A stretch of 64,000 bases of DNA from Strix aluco (Eukaryota; Chordata; Aves; Strigiformes; Strigidae). The position numbers and the translations under genes are program-made. Under the pieces are notes generated by a model. It did not search any database. It had not been told where the DNA came from and saw only the letters and a program-made list of their open reading frames with translations. How positions within the stretch are numbered: position 1 is the stretch's first letter; each line of letters begins with the position of its first letter. The stretch is taken from positions 12,207,001-12,271,000 of the forward strand of contig NC_133943.1 in assembly GCF_031877795.1 (NCBI RefSeq), read 5' to 3'. Shown in pieces: positions 35,386 through 48,203 of the stretch.

Positions 35386-38146
35386 TGCTTGTACATTTCT
35401 GTCCTGCTGTTTGCCTCAGGCAGATGTCTGTGTATGTGCAAGCTCGAGTCTGTTTATCAGACAGCCTGAAACCAGAATATGGTTTGCCAAGGAGGAGCAG
35501 TTACAGTAACAGCAACATTCCTCTCCTGTGGTCCCACATGGAGAGCCCAGCACATCCCAGCTTCCTGCCGCCAGCGCTGCTCAAACACAACTGCTTTGCA
35601 AACATCACTGCATGGCCCTTCCCTGGCCGTTGTCTTTGTGCTGGGGTTTGCAGTGAGGGCACCTGGAGCAACCCTGGGAGACTCTGCACCCCGAGCAACG
35701 TGGGCTTGCCCAAGGCGCACGGGTGTGGGTGTGCTCGGGGAGGGGCAGGGAGGAGAGTTGCAGTTGCTGAAACCCATGCAGAGGCTTTCAACAGCGTTGG
35801 CCTGGGATGGAAACTGAGGTCGTCTTGGACTTGGTTGAGTCCTGACCATGCTTGGGCCAGCCTCAGTGATTTTTCAAGCCTTAGTGCCAGCGGATGTGTC
35901 GGAAGGGGAAGAAGTGGGGGCATGCTGCAGGGAGGAGGCAGCTGGCCCTGTACTAGCAGGACACAGTGCTGCCAGCTTCCCTCAGAGCTGGAGGGAGATT
36001 CCAGGCATCAACTGGACTCTGTTGTCAGAGCCACCTTAATTTATTTTATCTTCTTGTTTTTGCAAATAGTACACAACTAGCCACAGTGGTGCACACCCCA
36101 GAGAGCTGGGCTCGTGGCAGAGCTCTGGAGGTGCTGGTGACGTGGGTCCATGCTGGGGGGAACCACAAGAGGCAGGGGGTGTGGGGTTTCAGCCCTCACC
36201 TGTGCTGCTCGGGTGCTGGCCCCCACGGCTGCAGGGACTGATGATCTTTGGAGCACAGCATCCCTATCCCTGCTGCCTCTGCCAGGGTGCTGGGAGTGAC
36301 AGCTTGGACTGTGATGATCTCGGTGATGGGGACTGCACTCGGGGAGTCATAAAAGAAACGATGAAGCTGTTCAAATTGCCGGGAAGACGTCTACTAAGAT
36401 CTCCTCCTGAGCCTGGCTGGAGCCCAGCCTGCTAATTATGGTGGTAGGGGAAATACACAAACATACAGATGGCAAGAAGAACAAAAACTGCTGTCTTTTA
36501 ATATCGAAAGCTCAGTTTCCGGCCAACTGAAACCAACACATGGCAGAAACCAAACGCTAACAGCTTTGGGTGAGACCGGAGCGCATCGCCAGCCTCTACA
36601 GGAGCTCTTAGAGCCCTTGCAGAGCCCAGAGGGAGATCTGCCTCTCCCGGGGCAGCAGGACAGACCTGAGCCCATGGCAGCTGCCGGCAGAGGAGCAGGG
36701 AGGTCGGGCTGTGGTGGTGGCTGGCCATGCAGGCCTGCGTGAGCACACACCTACGTGTGCTGGTAGACAGCCATGGGCAGGGCTTGTAGCTTCAGGCTGC
36801 CAAGAGCCTCACGCTGGCTCTGCACCAGGGGTAGCCCATGACCACTCTAGCCTGCTCTGCCCGGGGACTCCGTAGTGCACCCCTGCATTGCAGCGAGGGG
36901 GATTCCTCCCTCTGAATCCACCTTTCCCCTTGTTAGGTGAGTTGGGGCAGTGGCTCGCAGAGAGTCCTCAGATGCTGCCGTTGGGCACTTGTCACGGCTG
37001 TTGGCCAGCCCCTCATCGCCATGTGCAGGGGTGCTGCTGGTAGGAGAGCATCCCCACTGGGGTATCTTTTTGTTGTCCCTTGCAGTGCCAAGGGACTGTG
37101 CTCTTCATAGCTTCTAAAAGATGCTCTATCCCATGGGGTTTTACCCTAACTGCAGGCACTAAGGATGGGGTGGGTGTGACAATCATCAGGCAGCAAGGGG
37201 CTGGTAATGTGGTGTTTTCTAGCACCGTCCTGAGGAGCCTGTGGGTTGGTGTGCCTGTCTGATGCCTTCTGCTGTCCTGCAGTGCTTGTGGTGCCTGAAC
37301 CCTCTTGGTGGCCATGGGGCTCTCCCTGGCACGGTGCTGTCGCCCTGATGCCTGCTGTGCTCCCCTCTATGCTACCCATATGTATGGCCAGGTGTCTCAA
37401 ATAAGCTCCATGGGGGGTGGGTACAATCTTTTTATGACCACTTAAAGGCTCCATTTACTACCTTTAACAGAATTAGAGTGGGGATCACAGTAGATTAAGA
37501 GAAGTGGTAAACACCCTCTGTGCCACATGGCGCTCAGCTGCAGGGACACTGCTGGGGCCAGGAGGGCTGGGGCTCTGCTGAGCCCTTCTCAGAAAGAGGG
37601 TTTGCACAGTTCTTGTGGAATGGTCTGTATTAATTGCAGGTCTATGTTTTGTCTCTTCCAACCCTATGAATTGCAGGCAGTTTGATGGTTCAGCAGGGCT
37701 CCAAGGGGATGTGCAGTGCCCTTTGCCCTGCAGCCCTGGGCTGTGTTGCCCCGCTTCCAGGAGCACAGCTGATAATCCCAGTTGTTTTAGAAAGCACCTT
37801 CCCAGGATATAAGAGTGGATAGAGGAATTTGGAGCCTGCCAGGGAAGCTCCTGGTGGTGTTCTGCTGCCAACCCTGAGCCGTAATTCATACCCTGGAATG
37901 GGGTGGCTGATCTTCAACCTCCTGTCCCTCTGAGCACATGCTGATGGCATTGAGACTGCTCTGTAACATATACCCCTTCTATGCATCCTATTTATGGGGA
38001 GATTGTCCCCTCTGTGACGCCAGGGCTTGCTTTGCCAGCTGTCAGCTCCAGTCCAAATTCCCATTTCATTGCATTAATATCTATACAGTGTCTGCATAGA
38101 GATTTGATTTCAGTTCCCCCCATGGAGCAGAAGGAGTTAAAAATAG

Positions 38147-38156
38147 CAAATCCAAC
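38147..38156. promoter_or_regulatory. MEF2-site match (TTAAAAATAG)
   Basis: Exact YTAWWWWTAR match in ABLIM3 intron 1, identical to the one at 29678. Confidence 0.25.
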
Positions 38157-38841
38157 ACCCTTCATTCCCTGGCTATGACGCAGTCTCCCAGGTTGGAGTT
38201 ACAATGCCAGAGTGAATATGGTTTAAAATAAAACAAGTGAGTGTACTGCACTCTGCAAAATAGGAGAACAAGCTCCAGCCTGGAGGAATGACATGGAGGA
38301 GTCTCTGGTTTTCTAACCTGTGCCTGCAAAAGGCAAGAATTTCTCTTCCTTACAGTGCTTGTATTGGTCAGATGAATGATGCTACACACAGAGCGATTAG
38401 TGGAGTAATACAGGAGGTATTCAGCCCATCAGGGAATCAACTGATTGCAGAAGAAACCAGGAAGAAATTAGCTCAGTGCATTATGGTTTGGGGCTGTCTT
38501 TCTGGAGCATCACGTGCAGACCACTTTGCCAAATACCGGCTGGACACTAAACTGAATGATCAGGGTAGAGAGGTGCCGGACTCAGCAGCACTGGGGTCCC
38601 TCTGAAGTAGCAGGGTGTATGTAGACGTGCGGGCTAACCAAGTGGATCTTCTCCCAGAAGTGGGTACCAGACTATGTAAGCAACAGTCTGCTGCAAGGTG
38701 GCGGGTTGCCAACCTGGCTCTATCTTGTCTAACGGGGCTGTTTCTCTGATCTGGTATAGAAAATCCTAAATCCCCACATTTTTCACTCTCAGACACTGCC
38801 CTAGTTTGAAAATGCTGGCTCCTGGCTTGCTTTGTAATATT

Positions 38842-38851
38842 TTAAATATAG
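38842..38851. promoter_or_regulatory. MEF2-site match (TTAAATATAG)
   Basis: Exact YTAWWWWTAR match in intron 1, about 0.7 kb from the site at 38147. Confidence 0.22.
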
Positions 38852-39215
38852 CATCTTTTATGTTTTTGATGCATGCACCATATGTTTTGAAAACTGCAAC
38901 AAAATCCATTGGGCTTGTGGGTGGAGGTTAAAGGGAAAAAGCATTTCCATACGGGAAGCCACAAATACAAAACACAGCAGCAAACAGAAAATCCCTCCAT
39001 GCATCAGCCAGAAATAAGCTCCTTTCTGTCCTGGCTGTCTCTGGCGTGTTCGTGTGCGTGCGAGGAACCAGCCTGAATGTTTCCATTGTGTCAGCTCCTG
39101 TCCTGGACACCCTGGCACTGACTCCACAGCCCCCTCCGAGGCTCAGCAGGAGATGCCACTGTGTCGGAGACCATCTGACAGTTCCTTTGCCCTTTCCCTT
39201 CCTCAGAAAGCCCCT

Positions 39216-39268
39216 TTGGTGGTTTTTGGTTGGTTTTTGGGGGGTTTTGTTGGTTTTTCTTTTTTTCT
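39216..39268 (+). repeat. GT-rich low-complexity tract
   Basis: Runs of GG or GGGGGG separated by T-runs, only G and T over most of its length. It has the layout of a weak G-quadruplex-forming tract. Not recognised as part of a named repeat. Confidence 0.6.
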
Positions 39269-42200
39269 GGCTGGGACAGATATCTCCTGCTAAAGCTCGC
39301 CCAGGCTGCTGCATCCCTGGCTGCTGGTGGCGGGTGGGCTTTGGCAGTGGAGGGGAGAGTCCCCCTGGGCTCCCTGCACTCCTACACAGCAAGGACCGCC
39401 TCCCAGCACAGAACACAGACTCTATTTAGCAGGAAATTTGGCCTCAGCAAAATGATGAGCTAATGATTTTCATCTTTTGGCCAGGACCTCAAGTTTAGTT
39501 TCTTCTATCACGCGCATCTAGCAACCCTTGACTCTAGGACCCAAGGGCGTCCTCTCTCATGGACCCCCCCAAACCTCTCCAGCCCAGTTAGAGTGGAAAA
39601 TAGCATCGTGTGGGCTGGGGCTGGGTCCAACCCCCAGCCGAGGTGAGCTCTTCCTGTCTTCTCGCTGTCTGAGGCTGCTGGGTGAGCTGTTTGGCTGGCT
39701 GTAGCTCACCCACTTGTCACGCCTCATGAATAAAATCTGGAGGAGGAGATGGGCTCTGGCCAGTGCCTGGCTGCCAAGTGGGCTGCCTTCAGTGAGACCA
39801 CCCTGCCAGGTCCCCTCCCCAGCCAGCATCACCCCAGATAAGCAGGAGAGAGCTTGGGGTGGCCAAGGGCAGCAGTGGGGCTGGTGGGTCCCACGTGGGT
39901 GTTGGGTGGCCCAAATCTCCTGCTGGGGATGGCAGCTCTGGTTTGGCCCCACACTCAGAGGATGGGTGGGATGCAGTGGCCCTGTGTATGGAGGGAGGGG
40001 GATGTCATGGGATGGCCACAGTGGAGGAGGAGATGTGGGATAGGCTTTTGTATTTGCTCTGGCTCTGCAGCATCCCATTGCACTGGAGATTTTGGGCTGG
40101 GACTATGTGTCATCTCATGGGACATGCATGCTCTGGGGATGGCAGGGTCTGGCAGCAGGGCAGAGGCAGGGGCTCCTATCAAGGGTTTGGCTGTATGCTG
40201 CAGCATGGTGTCCCCCAGAGAACATGGCCTCAGGGGTCCTCCTGCACCTGGGATCTACAGAGGGCCACCAAGAGCAGCCATGTGTCTCTGTGACCGCTCG
40301 GGTGGGTTTGTGCTCACCCAGATCCCTGTCCCAGGGTATTACCCACCCTAGCCCTGCTTTGGGACCCAGGCAGAGCTCAAGCCATGGATGTGCGATGTCT
40401 CTGTGTTCAGGATGCACTTATCCGCCTCACGCCCCCTGGCTCGTACACAATTTATTTGTATCTATACAAGATTTTTTAAGCTGAACCAGATGTAAGGATG
40501 AAATCCCATCTCAGCCTCTCAGCAGGGATCCCTCCTCACCCTCCTCAAATAAACCTTTCTGCAGCCCAAAATGCTGATCTCAGAGAGTGCTGCACATCTG
40601 CCAGGGAGGCGGTGGCCGATGGGAGCAGCGGCAAACGCCGGCAGCAGGAGCAGCCAGGCACAGTGCCCCGGCTGCATGCAGCAGGCAGGGATGCCTCTGG
40701 CTGCGGGTCGGGGCTGGGACACTGCAGAGAGATGTGCGAGGGGACAAGAGGGCAGGAGCGTGTTTGTCAGCTCCCGCTGGGTCCCTGGCCAGATTGTTGT
40801 TGGTTTTGTGCATGAAAGGGTGGGTTTTGTGCAGTGCTGTAGGAGCCTGGTCTCGCCTCTCTCAGCCGGTGCTGTGAGGGCTCTGGACCTGGAGGGTTGT
40901 GACTCCCTGGTGCAGGGCTGGGATGCACAGCACAAGACCAGGGGCTCCCGACAGCTCCCCGTTGGCTCCTGCATCACCCTGGGCTTCGTTCCTGCTGCTT
41001 ATTGCTTCATCAGACCTCCTAAATTGCGTCTGATCCTCTGAATTAAGAGGCAGTCCCTCAAAAGGGACCTGTTTTGGCTTTCTGGGCCCAGATCCAGCAT
41101 CTTAGCAGCCTCCCAAGTGAAGAGCTGATGTGCGTGCATGCAGGCATCTGCTCGGGGTGTCCGAGTGCAGTGTTCCCCGCGGTGGTGAGGTACCTCTGTC
41201 ATCTGCTGGGGCGAGGGGGAGAGAGAAGAGCTCTGGGCAGTGCATGTGCTCTGGATTCGGCCCCTGGGGCTGCCTGTTTGCTGTCTGCGTCCTCCATCTC
41301 TCCTTCAGCACACACACACATGCCTCTTAGACCCTCTCCCCCATGGCTTCAGTGCTCTGTTTTTCTTGAAAGCACAGCAAACTGATAGTTGCCTGCACTC
41401 CTGTGCGGCTCCACGCAGCTCCCTAGCCCTACACCAGCTTGTGCCGTGCAGCCCAGTGTGCTGCCTTGGTGCTCTGCCCAGCTGCCGGCTCTGCACCGGC
41501 TCGGTGGCAGTCCCGGCACAGCTTGGCTGCTTCCCAGACCGTGGGTGGCACTTGGGCTCCTGTGGGAGCTGCAGGGTGCTTTGGGGTTTCTGAATCAAGC
41601 CTTTCTCAGCCCTGCATGTCCTGTGAGGACTGGCTTGTGGCAGCAAAGCCACCAGGCACCCAAGCTTGCGGTGAAAGTGCCTTGTGCAGGGACCTCAGCG
41701 TGGCTGTGGGGAGCCTGGTGGAACTGGGATCTGGTCCCTCCTGTGCTGCAGCGATGCCCTGGGGCCCTGGAGGCTTGCTCATGGGACCAGAGCAGCTCTG
41801 ATCTGGTCCCTTCCACCCCTGCTACACCTGATACCTGTGCAAGCCAGGGTGCTTTCCTGGCCAGGCAGCTCTTGCAGGGGTGGGAGACCCAGCAGAGCTG
41901 GCAGCACAAGTCACCTCGTAGCCATTGGGGGATGGAGAAGTGTATCCCACGTCTCAGCACTGCTAGTCCCAAGTTGCTAGTGGGGGCTTCATACCACTGC
42001 AGTGGATCTGGATAGCAGTTGGATAGCCAAACGCTGGGGAGCTGCACCAGCAAGGAGCAGTCCTGCTCAACCTAAAAGCGTGCTTAGGACTGCCATGGTC
42101 CTCACTGGTGCCCTGCTGAACCCAGGCTCTGGCAACCAAGAGCCTCAGCTGCTTCCAGGTGCTGCAGCCAGGGCTGGCCATGTAGATGGCTGTCACTCCC

Positions 42201-43571
42201 TAGCTTCACCATTGGGGCAGCTCCCCCTTCACTGGGCTGTTTTGGGATTCCTTCATGAGTCTTACCTCGTGTCAGAGCAGGGCATGAGCTTCAGGTCTGT
42301 GACTAGCTAATGTCCTTGCAAAGATTTTAAGAGGAAGAAGGAAAGTAGCTGCCTGGCTTGCAGAGGTGTGGAGCATCCTTGCCTGGGAATGGGGCAAAGG
42401 GGGCTGCTCACAGCCGTGCTGCCAGAGCCACCCCGGCGCAGGACCCAGCACCAGCCCACTGGCACCTGGGGACCGCCATGTTGTCCCCTCCTGTTTGGCA
42501 TAACTCCCAGCTCACCACAGCTCCTGCCCTGGGTAGCCATGCACTTGAGCCATTATTAATTAAAATGCAATCTATCCTTTCTCTTCCTCTCCCCAAGACA
42601 CCAAGAACTGCTAAAATATTCTCAGGGATAATAGGAAGGGGAATGAAATAGTTACGGTGAAATTTGAGCTGTGCCTTTTGGAGATTTATTGCCATTCCTA
42701 GAGCCTGTGATTCCCCATTGAGTACTACATCTCTAGCCCCACGCTCGGTGGAAATACCATGCCTGCCTGGGAGACCGGGCACGCCATGTAAGATCTACAG
42801 GCAGCTGCGGCGCGCTCAGCCTGCATGCAGATATGGTACACCAGGTGCTGGGGGATCTCTTTTCCGTGAGCCATCAGAGGGGCTGAACGCCTCGTCTCTG
42901 ACCTGCGTGGTTATCTGCAGCACTCGGTGTCAGTTCTGGGATGCAGCCGGGGGCACCGATGGGACAGACACTCTGGATGTGATACTGCATGTTAGGATGA
43001 GAACAATATTGCTTGTGGAGAGCAGCTCCCATGCAAGTGAGGTGCTGGGAGCAGAGGCGGGCAGCAGCCAGGAGGATTTTGCCTGCAGCTCTGAGCGCTG
43101 TGCCCGGGAGGGTGACTGTGGGAGGAGCAGCCCCTGCCCCTGCCCTGCCTGCGAGGAGGGGGCTGCTGGATGCACAGCCTTCCTTCTCCCACATCACCCA
43201 GTTCTTCTGTTCCTCCTGTAAATTACTGCGGGGGGGTGGGCATGCACAAGGTGGGGAGTAGCTGGCCCAGTGAAGTGGGGCTGAGCATCCCACAGACCCC
43301 TCTTGGAGGGGATGAAATGGGAGGAACTGCCTGGTGCTGTCTGGTAATCACTGCAAAAAATCCCCAAATCCCCGTTGCATTCCACTTCGGGGGCAGCTTG
43401 GGCCTGGCGTGGGGAGGCAGACGCCACCCTCCCATGGGAGTCCTTCTCACACCCAGTTTGGGGGTCTGTGGAGCCCAGAGCTCTGCTGGAAGGGGCTTCC
43501 GTGATGTCTGCAGACAGGCAAACGTGCTAGCACCAGGCGTCCCGGCTGCAATTGCAGTTCAAGGAGATCTT

Positions 43572-43585
43572 GTTGCCATGACAAG
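43572..43585. promoter_or_regulatory. RFX X-box-like motif (GTTGCCATGACAAG)
   Basis: Close match to the X-box with both half-sites (GTTGCC and a GACAAG variant of GGCAAC) in intron 1. Confidence 0.3.
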
Positions 43586-44966
43586 CTGTACAAGTATTAT
43601 CTCGGAAAAAAAGACCCCGGCAGCGCTTGTTGGAGATGGGAGAAAAGCAGCCAACGCAGAGGGTATATACGTACCATGCAAGCCATGCACATGTGTTCAA
43701 CCGCACACGTTAAACTCCTCCGAACACGCACTATCAGCCAGTGTTACACCCCCAAGACCTCTGGCCTTGCTCCAGCCCCCTCCCGAGCTCTGTGCCCCCC
43801 AAGCTCCCACACACGGGGGTGCACAGCCACGCTCCCGGCCCCTCACCCTCCTCCAGTCCCTGCACAGTCATCCCAGCAGGGCCCTTGCAGGAAAGAGAAG
43901 GTGTTAGTGAAGCTCTGGAGAGATGCTGGCCCCATGCCGCAGCGCTTGCCAGGCGGTGGAGGCTTGTGCCCACCAAGCCCTCAGCTTCTTCATTTATTTA
44001 GTAGCAGGGGCTGGTGAGTGACAATTAAACTTTAAAGGATGGTTCTGCGCTGGGAAGCGAATGCTGTTAAAAACCCCAGTGCCTCTGAGCAGGTGCTGCT
44101 ACTGGGGTGAGAGCATCAGTAGCAAGGGGTGCAGCCCAGCTCCGGGCACCCGCCCCATGGCACAGGTCAGTGTGGGGCTGGGGATGCTGTTTAGCCTGTG
44201 GCGGGGTGCTCGTCCTCCTCCTTTGCCTGGTGAGAGGCGAAAGGGCCTCTTTCCCTGGACAACGACTCGTGCCTCAGTGGTGTTCTGGGTGAGACTGCCG
44301 CTGCAACCCTGCAAGTGAGGATGCCAGGCACAGGCTTGTTCCCCGTGGGGCTCCCTGGCTGCTGCCGGGCTGGTGGTTGGGGGCTGTTGGGACAATACGC
44401 TCCCTGGCTCACCAGCTCTGGGCAGCCCAGGGAATAGCTGTCAGGCTGGGGAAGCTTGTGAACACTACACAAGGCTTTCTGTTGTCATGTTGCTCTGCAC
44501 TGAGGTCTTCAAATTTCCCTGCAGCTGCAAGAACTAGAAGAACAACTTCTTCTTCTTTTTCTTGAGAATCTGGAAAAGTCACGATCGCAACAGTCAGTGT
44601 TTTCAACAAACCAGGGATGTCCTGGGGCCCCTCTCCCAGCACACCCCCCGGCCCTGCTGGCAGTGGAGCTGGGGGTGGGTGGTGACAGGGGCGTTCCCCA
44701 GGGGGTTGCAGGTTTCTGTAGGGGAGGAGGTAAAATCTGCTGCAGCCCCAGCCGGCAGTGGGGTCTTTGGATTCCCCTGGCACGTTACGGCGCTGCCTGT
44801 GCTGGGGAAGTAAACATCCTGCAGGCAGGCACAGGCAGCTGCCGGCAGCCGGGTCAGTGGGGAGAGACAATCGCTGGCTTCCTCAGCACTTGAATTTGGA
44901 GAATAATTTCCATGAATGCAGCCAGAAACAAACTTTGCTGTGTGGGTAGGGCCCTCACTATTCACT

Positions 44967-45030
44967 GCTCCATCTTTTTTTCCTTTTTCCTTCTATTCTC
45001 CTTCTTTTTCTCTGTCTCTCTACCCTTCTT
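44967..45030 (+). repeat. Pyrimidine-rich low-complexity tract
   Basis: T- and C-rich run (for example TCTTTTTTTCCTTTTTCC) in intron 1. Simple sequence, no evidence of function. Confidence 0.6.
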
Positions 45031-48000
45031 TGGCTCCTCTGACTGTGTCCCTCCCGCAAACTAGCTCCCACCCCAGCATGTGGTTCTGCCATCCCCTTAC
45101 TGTTAGCACGAGGCTTTGGCATCCATTTGGGCACCTTCCCATGTCACTGGCCAGCCACAGAGGCTGCCACCACTTGAGTCTGTGTGACAGTGACAATTTG
45201 CTGCCTTCTCATTTGCTGCCTCCTCCCAGCTCCAGCTCAACATAAGCTCTGGGGAACACCCCCAGTACTGGGGAACACACACACCACCCCCCCCAGCACT
45301 GTCTGCTTTACTTCCCGTTGCAGTGCTGGGAATTTGGGGAGCAGAGTAAGAGGAGAGGCTGGTTCTGCCCGCTCCACCCCTCTGTGTGCTGCTACTGGCT
45401 CTCTGGGCTCTGCCCACACCCCTGGCCCCCATCCTTCCCTCCTGCCATCCTGCCGAGGCAGGGTGTGAGCCTTCAAGCATCCTAAGGTTCAAATCTGCAG
45501 TGAGCACCAGGCTTGGGGGCTGGAGCGGGACCAGAGCATGCGTTTGAGCTCATTAGGAGCCTGTTGCCTGGCTGCCAGCCCTCCCCAGAGAGGCAGTGGG
45601 GTGGTGAGATGCAGACAGGACAGGTGGTGGCATATGGGGAGCAGCGAGGGTGTTGCCGGGCAGCACCTCTGCCCTGCACCCTTGAGCCACCTCCACAAAG
45701 AAAGGACTTGCACAGAGCTTAGCTGCCGTTATCCTTGGTGATACCCAACCACCCTCAGTCAGGTCCTCCCCGTGATACCCGGCTAAAGGGGACTCCCTCC
45801 CCCATGCAATGCTGGAGCTGGCCCAGTGTCCCTGTCCCAGCGCCGTCCTGCTGCCGGCAGCCACGTGCCCTCGCCCGCGCTGGCATCTGCCACTCCAGCA
45901 CCACTGGCCGCCATCCTCACAGCACCCACACCTTGTTTATGTCCCGTGTCACGCCGAGGAAGGTGACGCAGTGCGGGAGTGACAGAAGTGGGGGGGCAAG
46001 GGGACAGCATGAGGCAGGTGGAAACAGTAATTGGTCATGATCTAATTAGGGAAGCCTAGGGCTAGATTAGGAGCTGTGACACAGGGGAGGGTTTTTAGCC
46101 GTAAGCCGCAGATGACTGCCTGCGAGCTGGGAGAGGAGAGGCGAGGCTGGCATGGACTTGCTGAGTATTCATAATCCTGCCTGCACGACACTCAGTGCCA
46201 CCTAACAGGACTCTTCTCTGATGGCTTGGAAATACCTCAGTGCACGGTCCGCATAAGGTGGGTGGTCCCCATTGCTCCCAGCCCACTGCCCCGCTCCCTG
46301 CCCGCGCCCATCACAGCCCACTCCTGCACCGCACACATGGGGACAGCGACGGGTGCAATGAAAACACTGGGGGAAGCAGCTGGAGCCACTCCAGGCTCAA
46401 ACTATCCCACAGCAGATCCATGGTACCTGCCCCTGGCCCGGGCCTTTATCAGAACCACCTGGCCTGCCCCAGCTTATGTAAATAGTAAGTATGGAATCAT
46501 GTGACATTTCTGGATTTTACTTAAGGGAAAGACCAGAAGACAAAGTATTTTGACCAAAGGTAAATATGTAATTTTGTCCTTGATCAGAATGACTTATCTG
46601 CAGAAGCTCGATGGAAAGCAGTGGCCAGCTGCCTGAGCACCGAGGTGGCCATGCAGATGTCACAGCAGGTGTCAGATTCGCCACTGGAGCTGAGCATCTC
46701 GACTGTTGGCCCCTTCCTTTATTTCAGGGGTAATTCAGCTGATCTTTCAACTGGGCCGCCAGCACCGGCATGGCAGGGTGCACGTGCCCACATTGTGCTC
46801 CTTACCCAGCTCTCGCTGCCGACAGCCCCCAGCGCCTTTCCCCAGCATCACCTTCTCAGCAGGGAGCTGGGACAGGCCACTGGCCACAGTGGCTGGAGCA
46901 GGCTCATTCCCACATGCCAGGGTCAGAGGCAGCCCCACAGGACAGCCAGCTGCAGCTCTCCCCGTGCCTGCTCGCGGCATCAGCATCATTTGGCTCCAAG
47001 CCCGTCTTTCCCTTCCTCTCCAAGGTGTTTTTATGGCTGCGGCCGAGCTCTTTGGCCACAGCAGGACAGCAGGCAGGAGCCCTCAGCCCTGCTGCTGATG
47101 AGAAACCCATATCCCACAGCTGCTGGAGCTCCCACCCTTCCTCCCCGGCTGCCCTTGGGGCGCAGCACAGCTCCTGCCTGGAGGGGAAATCCTCCCCTCG
47201 CGCTCACCTCCCGGGGCTCAGAGCCGGCCAGGTCACCCTGCATCCGTGCTGTGGCAAGAGAATTTGGGGTGCAGGCTCCTGGAGCACCACCTCTTTCTCC
47301 CCGCATCCCAGCTGGAGATTCTTTTGTGCCCCCTCACTTCCATTCCCAGCCCGGCACATCGTGTCCCATCACCAGTGCTTCACCCCAGCCTCTCCCTCAG
47401 CCTCCAGTGCTTCCAGCAAAATTCCTTTCTGGCCAGTCATTGCCGCCCCTCGACCTCGACGCCTCCAGGGCCGGCGCACTGGCGGGGCCAGGCTTCCTCT
47501 TCCTGAGCCGCCCCAGCCCCCGCCATGCTCCCAGCCCCTTTCTAGCCTTCGCCCAGGGCTGTGGCACAGGAACACGAGGGCATGGGGTCTGCCAGCTGAG
47601 CCCACCGCGGGGTTCAGGTGCCCAGTGGGGGTGCCCAACTTCCCTCACCCTCCTCAGGGGAGCTGCATCCCACACGTACCCTATGCCATGCTGGTCCCAT
47701 CACCCCCAGTGGGTTTCTGCGAGAGGATGGTTTACAGCCCCAGTTAGCACAGGGAGTGTGCAGGGACGGCTGCGGTGAATCGCTCAGGGCCAGGCAGCGG
47801 GGAGGAGTGGGAGGCAGCGGCTGCTGGAAGGGAGCTCAGCCCCATGGAGGTGTGAGGACTCCTGACAGCATCATCTGCCCTGGCACGCTGCTGTTGTTCC
47901 CCCTTGCCTCCTGGCATCCACCCCAACTCGGGTCTTACCCAGGCACACACCCAGCACCCCCTGGAGCTGGACCCCATGCTGACACCCACAGCACCCAGAA

Positions 48001-48095
48001 GGGACCCCTTGCTCACACCTCGCTGCACATGCCAGCACTCAGCCCCAGCAGCACCCCCTGGCACCCACCTGCCTCAGCCGCCCACAGTGACACCA

Positions 48096-48203
48096 CCTCT
48101 CATTATTAATTAAAGGATGAATGCTTTGCTTTTCCACAGTGCCCTTCACCTGTGGCTCTCCAAACATTGTGCAAATATTAATTACTGGTAATTAATTAAA
48201 TGA
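48096..48203. promoter_or_regulatory. AT-rich candidate element with repeated TAATTA
   Basis: Contains ATTAATTAA at about 48107 and further ATTAATTAC and AATTAATTAA words near 48176-48199, in otherwise GC-rich intron. Clustered TAATTA suggests homeodomain binding. Only a candidate. Confidence 0.25.

Noticed and set aside
46621..47778. 385-codon + strand open frame with a 325-codon frame overlapping it
   Set aside because: Two long frames overlap on the same strand in GC-rich, stop-poor DNA. No domain, no splice context, low-complexity Ser/Pro composition, inside ABLIM3 intron 1.
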